This document shows positions 53,375-62,091 of a stretch of DNA of 64,000 bases, one piece after another. The stretch is from NCBI RefSeq assembly GCF_041296385.1, contig NC_091020.1:26965001-27029000 (forward strand), written 5' to 3'. Numbering within the stretch: position 1 is the stretch's first letter; every line of letters begins with the position of its first letter. The notes under the pieces are model-generated. The model was not told the origin of the DNA. It ran no database searches and worked only from the letters and a program-made list of their open reading frames with translations. The stretch is from Aphelocoma coerulescens (taxonomy: Eukaryota; Chordata; Aves; Passeriformes; Corvidae). The translations under genes and the position numbers were made by a program.

Positions 53375-53510
53375 ACTCCTTGAAAGGTCATCCAGCCCAC
53401 CTGTAGCCCAAGGCAGGATCGATTGTGTGTAAGTTTTTGTGGACAGAGATTTGTTGAGCCTGTTCCTGGAGCCCTCAGCCGTGGAGAGCTGCACCCTGCA
53501 GCCGCAGGGA
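53375..53510 (-). mobile_element. Ancient CR1 LINE remnant
   Basis: The + strand carries the reverse-complement CR1 signature 'gaaaggtcatccagcccacc', 'aaggcaggatc', 'ttgagcctgttcctggagcc' and 'ctcagccgtggagagctgca'. Degraded, with approximate borders. It lies next to a small GC-rich patch (53508-53590) and inside a 255-codon minus-strand open frame, which is therefore unlikely to be a gene. Confidence 0.6.
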
Positions 53511-55944
53511 GCGACCGCAGCGCCGGCACTCCGTGCCGCCGAGCAGCTTCCCGGCTCCTCCAGCAGCTGTCCTGGCTTCGCTGTAAGCCCATTACCCGTG
53601 TTACTGCTGGGAAAGGGGAGCTCTGCTTTATCTGCTTCCCCTCCACAGCTCCAGGTGGCTGCAGCCTCCCCCAGCCCACCGGCTCCAGCCGCTTCCCCTT
53701 TCCCCACAGCTGCCTTCTAGACACCCAGAAACACCATCTAAGATGATATCCAGAGGGCATACCAAAGCCAAGATCTACTTTCTGCTTGTTTTCTGTTCGC
53801 AAAGGTGGGATAAAGAGCTTTTTTGGGCATGGGATGTGCAATGCCATGCTTGTGCTGGAGTAAGTCAGGTGGTTTGTAGTGTGCACCATGACCCACTGGT
53901 TGCCCTGCCCTGACTGCACCATGCCTGGGGACCCCTGAAAACAAGCAGGGGCTGTGAGGTGGGAATTTTTCTTGTTACTGGCAGTGCTATAGATAACAGG
54001 GGTGTGTGGGGTTTTACTGAATGTGTTTGTTTGCTTATATCTGTGTAGCCTACTGAAATGGCTCCAAAACATTCTCAGCTAAAAGCATGAGCTGTTCCAT
54101 TTTGGGCTTAAAAAGTCATTTCTGTACCCAGGAGCTGTACTCATTCTCGGTGGAGTGGGCATAGTAACACACACTGTGCAGTGGATTATACTTATGTGAT
54201 TATAGCCTCTAGGCAACCTGGTGCTTAAGAAATGAGTCAGTCAGAAAGACCAAGGCAGAGGGAATCAGATTCAATGATGAAAAGATTTGCTTCCAAAAGA
54301 TCTGGACTGAAGTATACAGCATTTCTTCAAGATACGCTTGTCCTAATAGCCAATTAAACAGCATATGTAGGAATATTTTATGTTACTTGGTGTCTCACAA
54401 CAGTCTAAAGAAGCAGTAACCACACACAAGGACTTGCAGTATGACAGGTTAGTTGGGTATAGAAAGGCAGGAATAGCTGCGAGACGTGAGTGAAAGCCCA
54501 GCCAGGCTGGCGATGGCTGTGTTAGTGCAGGGAGATCTGCCAATGCAGAATAGGAGCAGGTTCCTGGGAAATACATCCAGGAAAAGGGAAGAGACAGGAT
54601 GAGAAGGCAAGAAATACATGCAGGGAAGCAGTGGCAGGGAAAGAACAAATGAGAACTGGCAAGTTGATAAAAGAACAAAAGGGCTTTGTCTCACATTAAA
54701 GGCAGCTAACTACACAAATCATTTTCCCATGTAAGCAATTACTGCAGCTACCCCAGGGACAGTACGTGGTTGTAAATGGGAAGATGGGTTCTTTACATTC
54801 ATAACTGGGTCTGGCAAGTGCTCCATCAATATGGCTCATGATGCTCTGGGCCATATCAGGCAAGCAGAGAAATTAAAACTTGATTGTGCAGATAGATGGA
54901 TTCCCTGTTTTAAAAATTATCTTCCATCTGTATGCAGGGTTAAGCCACCAGCTAGTGGAACAGAAAGAATAGAGGCTTCTAAAAAGTGGCAGGAGGTTTA
55001 GTTCATTCCTCTTTCACTCCTGACTGTAGCTGTTGACAGCAGCTTACAGCAGTCAGTGCAGTCACAGTCACGTAGGCATGAGTCAGGTAAAAAACAAACT
55101 AAGACTGAGATTCCCTTTCAGCCTGATTTTCAGAAATGCTGAGTGCAGGCAACTCCTGTCTGTGTCTGACAGTGCTTTTCACCCTGTAGAATCAGCTTTT
55201 GGCAACTGGTGTTCTGTTGAGACTGAGAGAAATTTGTAACGAGACGAATGATCATGATCTGATCTTAGATCCTAGACTTTATCTCATGAATGCCCTAGTC
55301 ATGACACCAATGAGGTCTCAGCTTGACAATCTCCTATTGCCACTGCTCAGCTGACCTTAGCCCTGGGTATAAATTTAAGTGTCTTGCAGCTCTCCATTTA
55401 CTGGCACAAACTTATCTCACTGCTTGTCCTGTAAGTGTTTTGACATCAGCCACTCCAAAATTAGAAACTGATGATACGGAAAACTTAATAACATTAAAGG
55501 AATGCCAACCCATCTTCTCTGCTGCCTTGTGCTATGCTTTGTTCATCTGAGGAATTTCTTGCATTTCACAGCCAACAGGAGGATTTTGGTTCAGGATTGT
55601 GCCCCAGCAGGGATATGATGAAGCTCAAGCCCCAGACTAGGACTTCATGGCACTTATTTACTCTCTGTAACATCTCCCTGACCTATCTCATGTATGATCC
55701 TTGGTCTGCTTTCTCCTCGGTCTCCTTTCCAGGAGCTCACTGGCTTTCTCTCACCTTTGGTCTCGCTGAGGTTTGGTCTTAACTCTTTGGAGTTGCAAGC
55801 ACATTTTTAACACGCAGCACAGGGCGTCCCGGGTCTCAGCTGAGGCAAGTCAAGACCTAGAAACTTGGCTGAGCCTGTCTCTTTTGCATCCCAAGAAATG
55901 GTGTTCATTTATTGATGTAAGCCCTCTTTTAAAGCTTCTTTTGA

Positions 55945-56001
55945 GTTTTATTCTCTCCAAAAGGCAGTTTGGAGAGAATAAAACATCAGGATGTTTTATT
56001 C
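55945..56001. repeat. Two overlapping perfect hairpins sharing one arm
   Basis: Arm A, GTTTTATTCTCTCCAAA (55945-55961), pairs perfectly over 17 bp with TTTGGAGAGAATAAAAC (55968-55984) across a 6-nt loop. The right part of that arm, GAATAAAACAT (55976-55986), also pairs perfectly over 11 bp with ATGTTTTATTC (55991-56001) across a 4-nt loop. The two hairpins exclude each other. Each arm also contains AATAAA on one strand or the other. Confidence 0.95.
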
Positions 56002-58487
56002 AGATATATAACAGATCCTTCAGGATGCTGTTCCCTGGGGTGGAGGTCCAGCCGCACCCCCCAGGAACTGGGGCCGCCTCTCCCCAGCTGCAGCGAGAAA
56101 GTTTCCCTTTGCAGCACTGAGAACGGGCAGAAACAAAGAGCCCGGAGGAGGTGGGGAGGGGAGAAGGGAAGAATGAGCTAGGTTAGGGGAAATACAGCCT
56201 AGAAGAAAAGGAAAGGACCAGCTGATCTGAAAGCCCCGATAAAAGCCCAAGACAAAGGCTGAAAGAGCCTGGGAGATTATCAGGGGGAAGCGGGAGGAGG
56301 AGCAGAGAGATGCAGCAGAACCTAAGTGGGAATGATGTAAAATGCTGCAGGGAGGAGGAGAGTTTCCTACCTAGAGTGGTTTAATTTACTCAGCCACTTC
56401 CATTTACAGAAATCGAGGTCCTTTCCCTCTTCTGACTGGGAGCATCTGACAAATGAAGGAGCTGCTCCAGCAGGAAAGAGTATCCATGTCCATCCCACAG
56501 CCCTGACAGCTTCAACTCCGATTGCTCATCTGTTTCCAAGTACAACTGAGACATTTTGCTGGTGGGCAGAGAAGTCAGGGACACTGCATCCAGCACCCTG
56601 CAGCAGAGGAAATATTAGTACTGCTGTTGTTATCCTTGTTATTTTCTCCTAATAAAAAGGTGGTCATGACTCACTCCATTAAGAAACAAAGGCAGAGCTG
56701 TAATCTACTGAAAGGCAGTTGTTTGGATGCTCAGCATTAGGTGTGTAAAAGGAGGAAGGTCAGCTGCGGGTCAGGTCTGATGATATACACCCTGCCACCA
56801 GCACAGGCCAAACTTCAGGTACTCTCCGGAGAACTTATTTTCTGGGCTGGGGTATTTTGCCCTGGCTTCAGAAGTATCACTTCAAGCAGGAGTGTGGAGG
56901 GGAAAAAAGCTCTCTTTCTCACCCCTCCACGTTTCAGTTGGGTTTCCTGAGAGGAAATGATACTGTGACTGCGCTGGCCCCCTCCTTCCTCCCAGGAGGG
57001 AGGAGCACGCCAGCATCTGCCCACAGCACCTCTTCCCCTCTCTATGCCCCACTGGGACCAATTTTCCAGCTGAGCTGTTACTGGGGTCTGAGTCCCAAGG
57101 GAACCAGGCTGCTTCTCAGAGAGGAAGCAGTGGCTCCTGAAGCTGGGGGCTGAGAGGCAGGAAAGGCAGGTTGTGTTCAGGTGGTGTGGAGGTTTCCTGT
57201 GTGAGCAGGACTAGGTCACAGCACCCCTGCCCATGCCAGATTTTCCATCTAGTCCATGTGAAGGTTTTTGGCACAGCTGTGGTGACCCAGTTCTGACAGG
57301 AACCGTGCTGGCACCTGGGTCTCACCCAGCCATGAGGCTCTGACAATGCCCAGCTGCGTCCCAGGGTGGATGCAGGGAAAGGGAAGGAGCCAGGCTGCCG
57401 TGATGGCAGTGGCCAGGTGAAGACAATACCCACGCTAAGATGCGCTGTGAACATCTGCCCCTACCCACAAGCTACTTCTATTTTTGTTCCACCTCATACC
57501 CTGGCTGACTCAGAGGAGGGGAGTGGGGGGGGTGTCAGGTTAGAAGGAGCCAGATGAGAGGGCTGTAGGGGGATTGAAAGAGGAAGAGGAGGAGGAGTTG
57601 CTTCTAAACCAGTAGTTGCCATTCTTTCAATCAGCTTGAACATTTTCTTTGCACAGTCTCTTTCATGCTTCTCTGTTTCAGCTGCAGGCAATTTGAGGCA
57701 GGGATGGCACTTCCTGCCTGCTGTTGAGGTGAGCATTCTTTCAGGGCACCATCAGAATAAATGACACCCTGCTCTTAGATAGCTCCACTGTCATCTGCCC
57801 AGGCTGTAATGAGCTTGGCTGAAGCTCATCCTTTTGCTTAACTTCTAGGAATTTCCACTCCTGTTTTTGGTCTCTTTACAAAACTATCTACAAGGAAAGG
57901 GCAAGTGCCAAATTTCCTAATTCCTGTGCGTCTTAGTGTCATGACTTCTGGACACAGGCACAGTCAGTGGTCTGTGGTCTAAGTTTTGCAAGTTCTTGAG
58001 ACACAATCTTGCAGCCCCAAGGAAAGGGACATTAGACCCTCCCCTCAAAAATCCATACCAGCAATTTTTGTGTTGCAGGTGGCCCTCTCATCCTTGTCCC
58101 CATTGCTTCAGAGCATTCATTAATTTTGCAGAAATGGCACATCTTGCTTTGTCCCCGTCTGTTACTCCTTGTTTGCTCCTTAGCTGCCAGGCTGTAAACC
58201 TTGGGCCAAGTAACTGGATCCTCGGGGTTGTTCCCCAGGAACTGATCACTCACTTACCAAAGCTGCCTTGATGCAAACCATGGCCTAAGCAGGGGACCCA
58301 ACTCTTTCCGAGGGGATCTAGGAGCGGACAGCTCCCATCCTGCGAGCAGCAGAGCTCTCGCGGGCAGGCCTGCCTGGGCTCAGGCTTTGCTGGGGGTGAG
58401 GATACAGAGTGAGGGGGGAATAAGGGGAACTGAAACTCCATTCACAACCTGATGCAAGAAGCCTGCCCCAACGCTGCCGTTCCTTTC

Positions 58488-58522
58488 TTCCTTCCTTCCT
58501 TCCTTCCTTCCTTCCTTCCTTC
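58488..58522. repeat. (TTCC)8 / (GGAA)8 microsatellite
   Basis: Eight perfect TTCC units (58488-58519) plus a partial unit, about 270 nt upstream of the DUSP5 TATA box. On the minus strand this is a run of GGAA, the core recognised by ETS-family factors. It may be a plain microsatellite, but it lies upstream of a gene that ERK and ETS factors control. Confidence 0.9.
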
Positions 58523-58570
58523 GCCTCTGCCCCCCCGGCACGCTTCCCTACTCTCCTGACAGTCTGAGGA

Positions 58571-58580
58571 GGGGGCGGGG
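58571..58580. promoter_or_regulatory. GC box (Sp1/KLF type)
   Basis: GGGGGCGGGG matches the Sp1 core GGGCGG with G-rich flanks, about 210 nt upstream of the TATA box. Confidence 0.5.
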
Positions 58581-58685
58581 GTGATGTCGGGATGAGCCTC
58601 AGCCGATGAGTGGAGAATTTTTGCAGCGTTTTTCAGCTTCCTCTGCCTCCGAGCCTGACCTACAGCCGCCAGGGAGGGAGGGGAT

Positions 58686-58704
58686 CCCCGCCAGGGGGCG
58701 GTGC
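58686..58704 (+). promoter_or_regulatory. CTCF-like motif
   Basis: The core CGCCAGGGGGCGGTG matches the CTCF consensus CASYAGRKGGCRSYV except for G in place of the first A. The outer 5' bases agree less well. It lies about 90 nt upstream of the TATA box. GC-rich promoters can give such matches by chance, so occupancy is unproven. Confidence 0.4.
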
Positions 58705-58706
58705 GC

Positions 58707-58716
58707 GGGGCGGGGG
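58707..58716. promoter_or_regulatory. GC box (Sp1/KLF type)
   Basis: GGGGCGGGGG lies just 3' of the CTCF-like motif and just 5' of the CArG-like site, as part of the dense proximal promoter. Confidence 0.5.
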
Positions 58717-58720
58717 ATGT

Positions 58721-58730
58721 CCATGTTTGG
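58721..58730. promoter_or_regulatory. CArG-like site, one mismatch
   Basis: CCATGTTTGG differs from CC(A/T)6GG by one G in the AT core and lies about 20 nt upstream of the perfect CArG box. Paired strong and weak CArG boxes are common in SRF targets. Its use here is inferred. Confidence 0.4.
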
Positions 58731-58740
58731 GAGGCGGGCG

Positions 58741-58745
58741 CGTCA
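58741..58745. promoter_or_regulatory. CRE half-site
   Basis: CGTCA (TGACG on the other strand) is a CREB/ATF half-site just 5' of the CArG box. A short motif, but the position in the core promoter is apt. Confidence 0.4.
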
Positions 58746-58749
58746 CTCC

Positions 58750-58759
58750 CCTTATATGG
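58750..58759. promoter_or_regulatory. CArG box (SRF binding site)
   Basis: CCTTATATGG is a perfect match to the serum response element core CC(A/T)6GG, 31 nt upstream of the TATA box. Serum response factor at such sites couples ERK and Rho signalling to immediate-early genes, and DUSP5 is known as an ERK-induced gene. I see no classic ETS site directly beside it for a ternary complex factor. Confidence 0.75.
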
Positions 58760-58766
58760 GCAGTGT

Positions 58767-58771
58767 CGTCA
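58767..58771. promoter_or_regulatory. CRE half-site
   Basis: A second CGTCA, within TCGTCACG, lies between the CArG box and the TATA box. The two half-sites flank the CArG box, a layout seen in other immediate-early promoters. Confidence 0.45.
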
Positions 58772-58790
58772 CGGCCCGGCCTCCCATTCA

Positions 58791-58798
58791 TATAAATA
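58791..58798 (+). promoter_or_regulatory. TATA box of DUSP5
   Basis: TATAAATA lies about 190 nt upstream of the start codon, in a GC-rich promoter where such an AT-rich octamer stands out. It implies a focused transcription start near 58820, as is usual for immediate-early genes. Confidence 0.8.
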
Positions 58799-58821
58799 CC
58801 CGGCGGCGCCGGCCGGGATTC

Positions 58822-58981
58822 CCTACCCGGGTTCGGTGCGGCCCCGCGGTGCCTCCGTTCGTCCCGTCCTATCCCATCCCGTCCCATCCCATCGCCGCCC
58901 GCTCCGCGCTAGCACCGGGTACCCTCCTGCCGCTTTCGTCGCTCCTGCCCCGGCTGCGGCGGGGCGCGACCCTCGGCCGGC
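58822..58981 (+). other. DUSP5: DUSP5 5' untranslated region (approximate start)
   Basis: The start is inferred as about 30 nt after the TATA box and is approximate. The leader is GC-rich and has no upstream ATG. It contains six tandem pentamers of the form TCCCR/TCCTA at 58862-58891, giving a pyrimidine-rich run. Nothing in it splits the leader from the start codon. Confidence 0.6.
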
Positions 58982-59375
58982 ATGAAAGTCACGTCCCTCG
59001 ACTGCCGCCAGCTGCGGAAGCTGCTGCGGAAGGAGCCCTCCCGCTGCCTGGTGCTGGACTGCCGGCCCTACCTGTCCTACTCGGCTTCCTGCCTTCGTGG
59101 CTCGCTCAATGTCAACCTCAACTCGGTGGTGATGCGGCGGGCCCGCGGCGGGGCCGTGCCGCTCCACTTCGTGGTGCCCGACGCCGCGGCCCGAGCCCGG
59201 CTGCTGCTGGGCGGCGAGGGGACGGCGGGGGCCGCCCGCCTGGCGGCCGTGGTGGTGCTGGACCAGAGCACGGGCCACTGGCAGAAGCTGAAGAAGGACA
59301 GCACAGCCCAGATCGTCCTCAACGCCCTGCTCTCCAGCCTGCCGGAGGCTGGGGCCAGGGTCTGCTTCCTGAAAG
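58982..59375 (+). CDS. DUSP5: DUSP5 exon 1: rhodanese-like ERK-binding domain
   Basis: Encodes the N-terminus of dual-specificity phosphatase 5, an ERK1/2-specific MAP kinase phosphatase that works in the nucleus. The frame gives 131 residues plus the first base of codon 132, then a GTGAG splice donor at 59376. Seen directly: start MKVTSLD, then LVLDCRPYL (residues 23-31), the very conserved RGSLNVNLNSVV (39-50), the arginine pair R52-R53 in MRRARGG, which matches the kinase-interaction arginines known for this family, and VVVLDQSTGHWQKL (90-103). These match DUSP5 rather than DUSP1, 2 or 4 as I remember them. The start ATG has a purine at -3 and no ATG lies between the predicted transcription start and it. 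The exon sits inside a CpG island. Residue 8 is Cys where I recall Gly in human. The catalytic domain is not in this exon. Confidence 0.97.
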
Positions 59376-60039
59376 GTGAGAAGGGTTGAGGGCACACGAG
59401 GGACGGGGGCTGGGGGGGAGCGGCGCGATCGACCCTCAAAGCTCCCCTGTTTGGTAGCGGCCCGAGGTGCTCCCGTTCCCTCTCCTTCGCCCTGCAGTGA
59501 ACCTGATTATTGGTGGAGGGCAGGGAGGTAACACCGGGATTTTGTTTCTTTTCCACCTACTGGAAATAAATCCCGGATAGACTCTGCCGGCTGAGCCGAA
59601 ATGCCTTTCCGCTCACCCCTGCCACGCGTTTGAGAGGCTGAGGGAAAAGCAGAGAATATCAGTAAAGAAAAGTTGCAGATTATCAAAGGGGGAGAGACAT
59701 TGGCGCTGCGTGTGAAACAAAATCAGCCCCGCGGGTATGAGGGGAGATGAGGCCACCCCTACTCGCTTTCCAACCGGTGATACGGGGAGGCCCGCGTTGG
59801 GCACCCAAAACTCTGTGACCGATGCCCTCCCCTCCGCCGAGGGCGGAGAGGTTTCTCTCCATCGGGCACATCGACGCTGGCAGGGGAAACCTAGAGCCGA
59901 AACTCCGGGGCTCGTCGGGGGACAGAAATACCTCCTCCCCTCACGTGTATTACAGCCCTTCGATTGCGGTTCTTTGTTTTCGTGCCGTGTAACTCGGGCT
60001 AATAAAACGATAAATAGCATAGCGAGCATAGCAGCCCGC

Positions 60040-60245
60040 CCTTTCCCTGTCCTTCCGCCCCTGCGTCCCCCCCCCCCACTTCTCCTGGCAGCGCCTTTGT
60101 CCTTCTGCCCTCTCGGTGTTCTCAGCGCAGCCCCCACCTGCTCTGGGAGCGGGGCCGTGCCCGGGCGGGGCCGCTCCCGCCCGAAGCCCCGCACACGCGG
60201 CTGCCGCGGGGCTCCCGCAGTGGCACCACGCCGAGGCAGGAGTTT
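60040..60245. other. Second GC/CpG-dense patch in DUSP5 intron 1
   Basis: After a weaker stretch, CpG density rises again here, with repeated CCCGGGCGGGGCCGC-type sequence, GC boxes and an 11-base C run (60067-60077). It lies about 0.7-0.9 kb into the intron. It could be the shoulder of the promoter island, an intronic enhancer or an alternative start. Open frames on the minus strand here come from the GC content. Confidence 0.6.
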
Positions 60246-60976
60246 CTAAGCACCCCCCTTGCCATACCATGAGGCCGTAAACGGAGGGGCAAACCAAGCG
60301 ATGTTTCTTGAATAAAGCCTGCCTCTGTGTTCTCATGGGCCAGGGTTGATTCACGTTTAATAAGCCTTTTATCACTAGTTTTTGTCCTGATGTACCTAGT
60401 CTGTGCCCCCTGTGATGACCTACCCGCTGGGGCAGAGGCATCAGCCGGGGTATTGCCCGGTACCGAGGTAGGGGGATGTTCCCCAGGTTGTTTGCCATCT
60501 CCCTGGCTCTGTCCAGCCACTATCAGCCTTTGCTGGGGTCTGACAGTCATCCCACAAGCACAAATTCTGCTACTGGAGAGCAGAGATGCTGGCACTGTGC
60601 CAGTCAAATCCTTAGGGACCATGCTAAACTAGAGATGAAGAAGTATCTCCAGGTCACAATGGGAAGTCTGTGGCAAACCAGGGGCTGAATTAAACTCTGC
60701 TGACTCTCAGACTGCTTGTTTGGCCACACGATCATCCATTCCTCCTCATGTGCCAGCCCCACACTTTGAAGTGGTGACTGTGGCTGTGGGTAGTTTATCC
60801 GGGGTGAGGGATTAGTGTAGGCTCTGCTTTGTACCTCTTATGAGTTGTGAAGTGTCTTATCATGAAAGCCTGTCGATTTGGGGCTAAAGACATTTCCTCT
60901 CTGTTTGTGAGAAAGTTTCCTCCTTTTCCTGCTGCAGTTTCCTTTTGCTTTGCTCCGGGCTGCAGGTTCAGGCCCA

Positions 60977-60983
60977 TGACTCA
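60977..60983. promoter_or_regulatory. AP-1-type heptamer in intron 1
   Basis: TGACTCA is the consensus FOS/JUN site. It is plausible for an ERK-induced gene. The same 7-mer class also occurs at many places in the intergenic part, so this is weak evidence alone. Confidence 0.3.
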
Positions 60984-61667
60984 GTGGGCAGCACTGATGA
61001 TTCACTGGGGTCATGGACCCCCATGAAGCTGTTGTGGCCTGGGGGAAGATCCTTGGAACAGTGGGGATATAAATCACCCTGGAACACTGGATTCTGATCA
61101 GGAGAAAGGGTCCTTTGGAAGCCTCCACTACCAAATTTGCAAATAATAGGCTGTAAAACCACCAGGAAAAAATGACATTGAGGTTTCCCCTTATATTCCT
61201 GTTCTACCTAGGCATGGAGAGATGGGAGGTGGTGTTGGCTACTTAAGTGCTAAGGGGGTCTCGTTGCAACAAGATATGAGGAGGTCACCCCCACCCCACC
61301 AGGTCATCAAGATCCTGGGGATCTGGTCCCAGGGATGGCAGCTGGCACAGTCTTGCATGCCAGGCCCTGTTCCCTCCCTTGCTTTCTGGCTTGCAGGGTC
61401 ACATCTTTTGTCTGTGTAGGTGCAGTTTCACTCTGGGTGAGCTCAGCACCAGCACGGTGAGAGTGGTTGTGTCTCAGGGAAAAAGAAAGATAAAATAACA
61501 GATCCTCCCTTGGTGCTGATAACGATTCTATTACTTATTGATTAAAACGGAAGTGCAGCTCAGCTCTCTGTGATGAGCAACCGAGTATTTGCAGAAATGA
61601 CCTCAGGGAAGGTAGGTTGAGTGGGGAGGGGGAAGAGGGGAGATTGCTGGAGGACGGGATGAGCAGA

Positions 61668-61674
61668 TGACTCA
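61668..61674. promoter_or_regulatory. AP-1-type heptamer in intron 1
   Basis: A second TGACTCA in intron 1, within GCAGATGACTCACTG. The same caution applies as for the site at 60977. Confidence 0.3.
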
Positions 61675-62036
61675 CTGTAAGAATGGTCTGCAAATATCCT
61701 GATCCCCAAGGCTTGTAATTAACCATTCACCAGCTGCATGTGTTAGCTGCCCCAGGAGACATGCGTGTCTGTTCAAACACACACGCAGATTTGTCTCGGG
61801 CAGATTTCTGTGTTCATTCAAGAGTAAAAACAACAACAGGGGGTGTAAATGGGGATAATGGCTGTTTGTATAAACTGGACATATTTTTCCTATGCGATGG
61901 CAATGGCTGGGGTGTTGAGGGAAGGTAAGGTCAGCTATGCAAAACAAGAGGATTTAAAAGTTCACCCCATGAAGGGCAGTTGGAGATCAGGGAACTCTGT
62001 AGAGCTTCTTGTGTTTGTTGTTTTCTCACACTGTGA

Positions 62037-62091
62037 GTTGTTAGGGATATCATTTTTTCAACCCAGTTGTTGTGGATATCATTTTATCAAA
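62037..62091 (+). repeat. Short direct duplication in DUSP5 intron 1
   Basis: GTTGTTAGGGATATCATTTT (62037-62056) recurs as GTTGTTGTGGATATCATTTT (62066-62085), each followed by T-rich sequence ending CAA. A local tandem duplication. Confidence 0.75.

Larger units (their letters stand above)
53511..58549. other. DUSP5 upstream flank
   Basis: Begins with a small GC patch (53511-53590). It holds the double hairpin at 55.95 kb, a G-rich purine stretch at about 56130-56170, AP-1-type heptamers at 54233, 55079, 56667 and 57506, purine-rich sequence at 57.52-57.60 kb and the GGAA microsatellite at 58.49 kb. It is the likely distal regulatory region of DUSP5. No gene is seen. Confidence 0.65.
58550..59480. 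other. CpG island over DUSP5 promoter and exon 1
   Basis: Very GC-rich, with frequent CG dinucleotides through the core promoter, leader, exon 1 and the start of intron 1. The CG density falls sharply upstream of about 58.5 kb. This is typical of vertebrate CpG-island promoters. Confidence 0.85.

Noticed and set aside
58606..59379. 257-codon frame on the + strand overlapping DUSP5 exon 1
   Set aside because: It starts upstream of the TATA box and runs in another frame. GC-rich sequence lacks stops, and the DUSP5 frame is the conserved one.
58823..59556. Minus-strand frames of 159-190 codons across exon 1
   Set aside because: Antisense shadows of the GC-rich DUSP5 exon, with no known protein similarity.
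59613..60622. Minus-strand frames of 166-193 codons in intron 1
   Set aside because: They lie in the CpG-rich intron start where stops are rare, and no domain is recognised.
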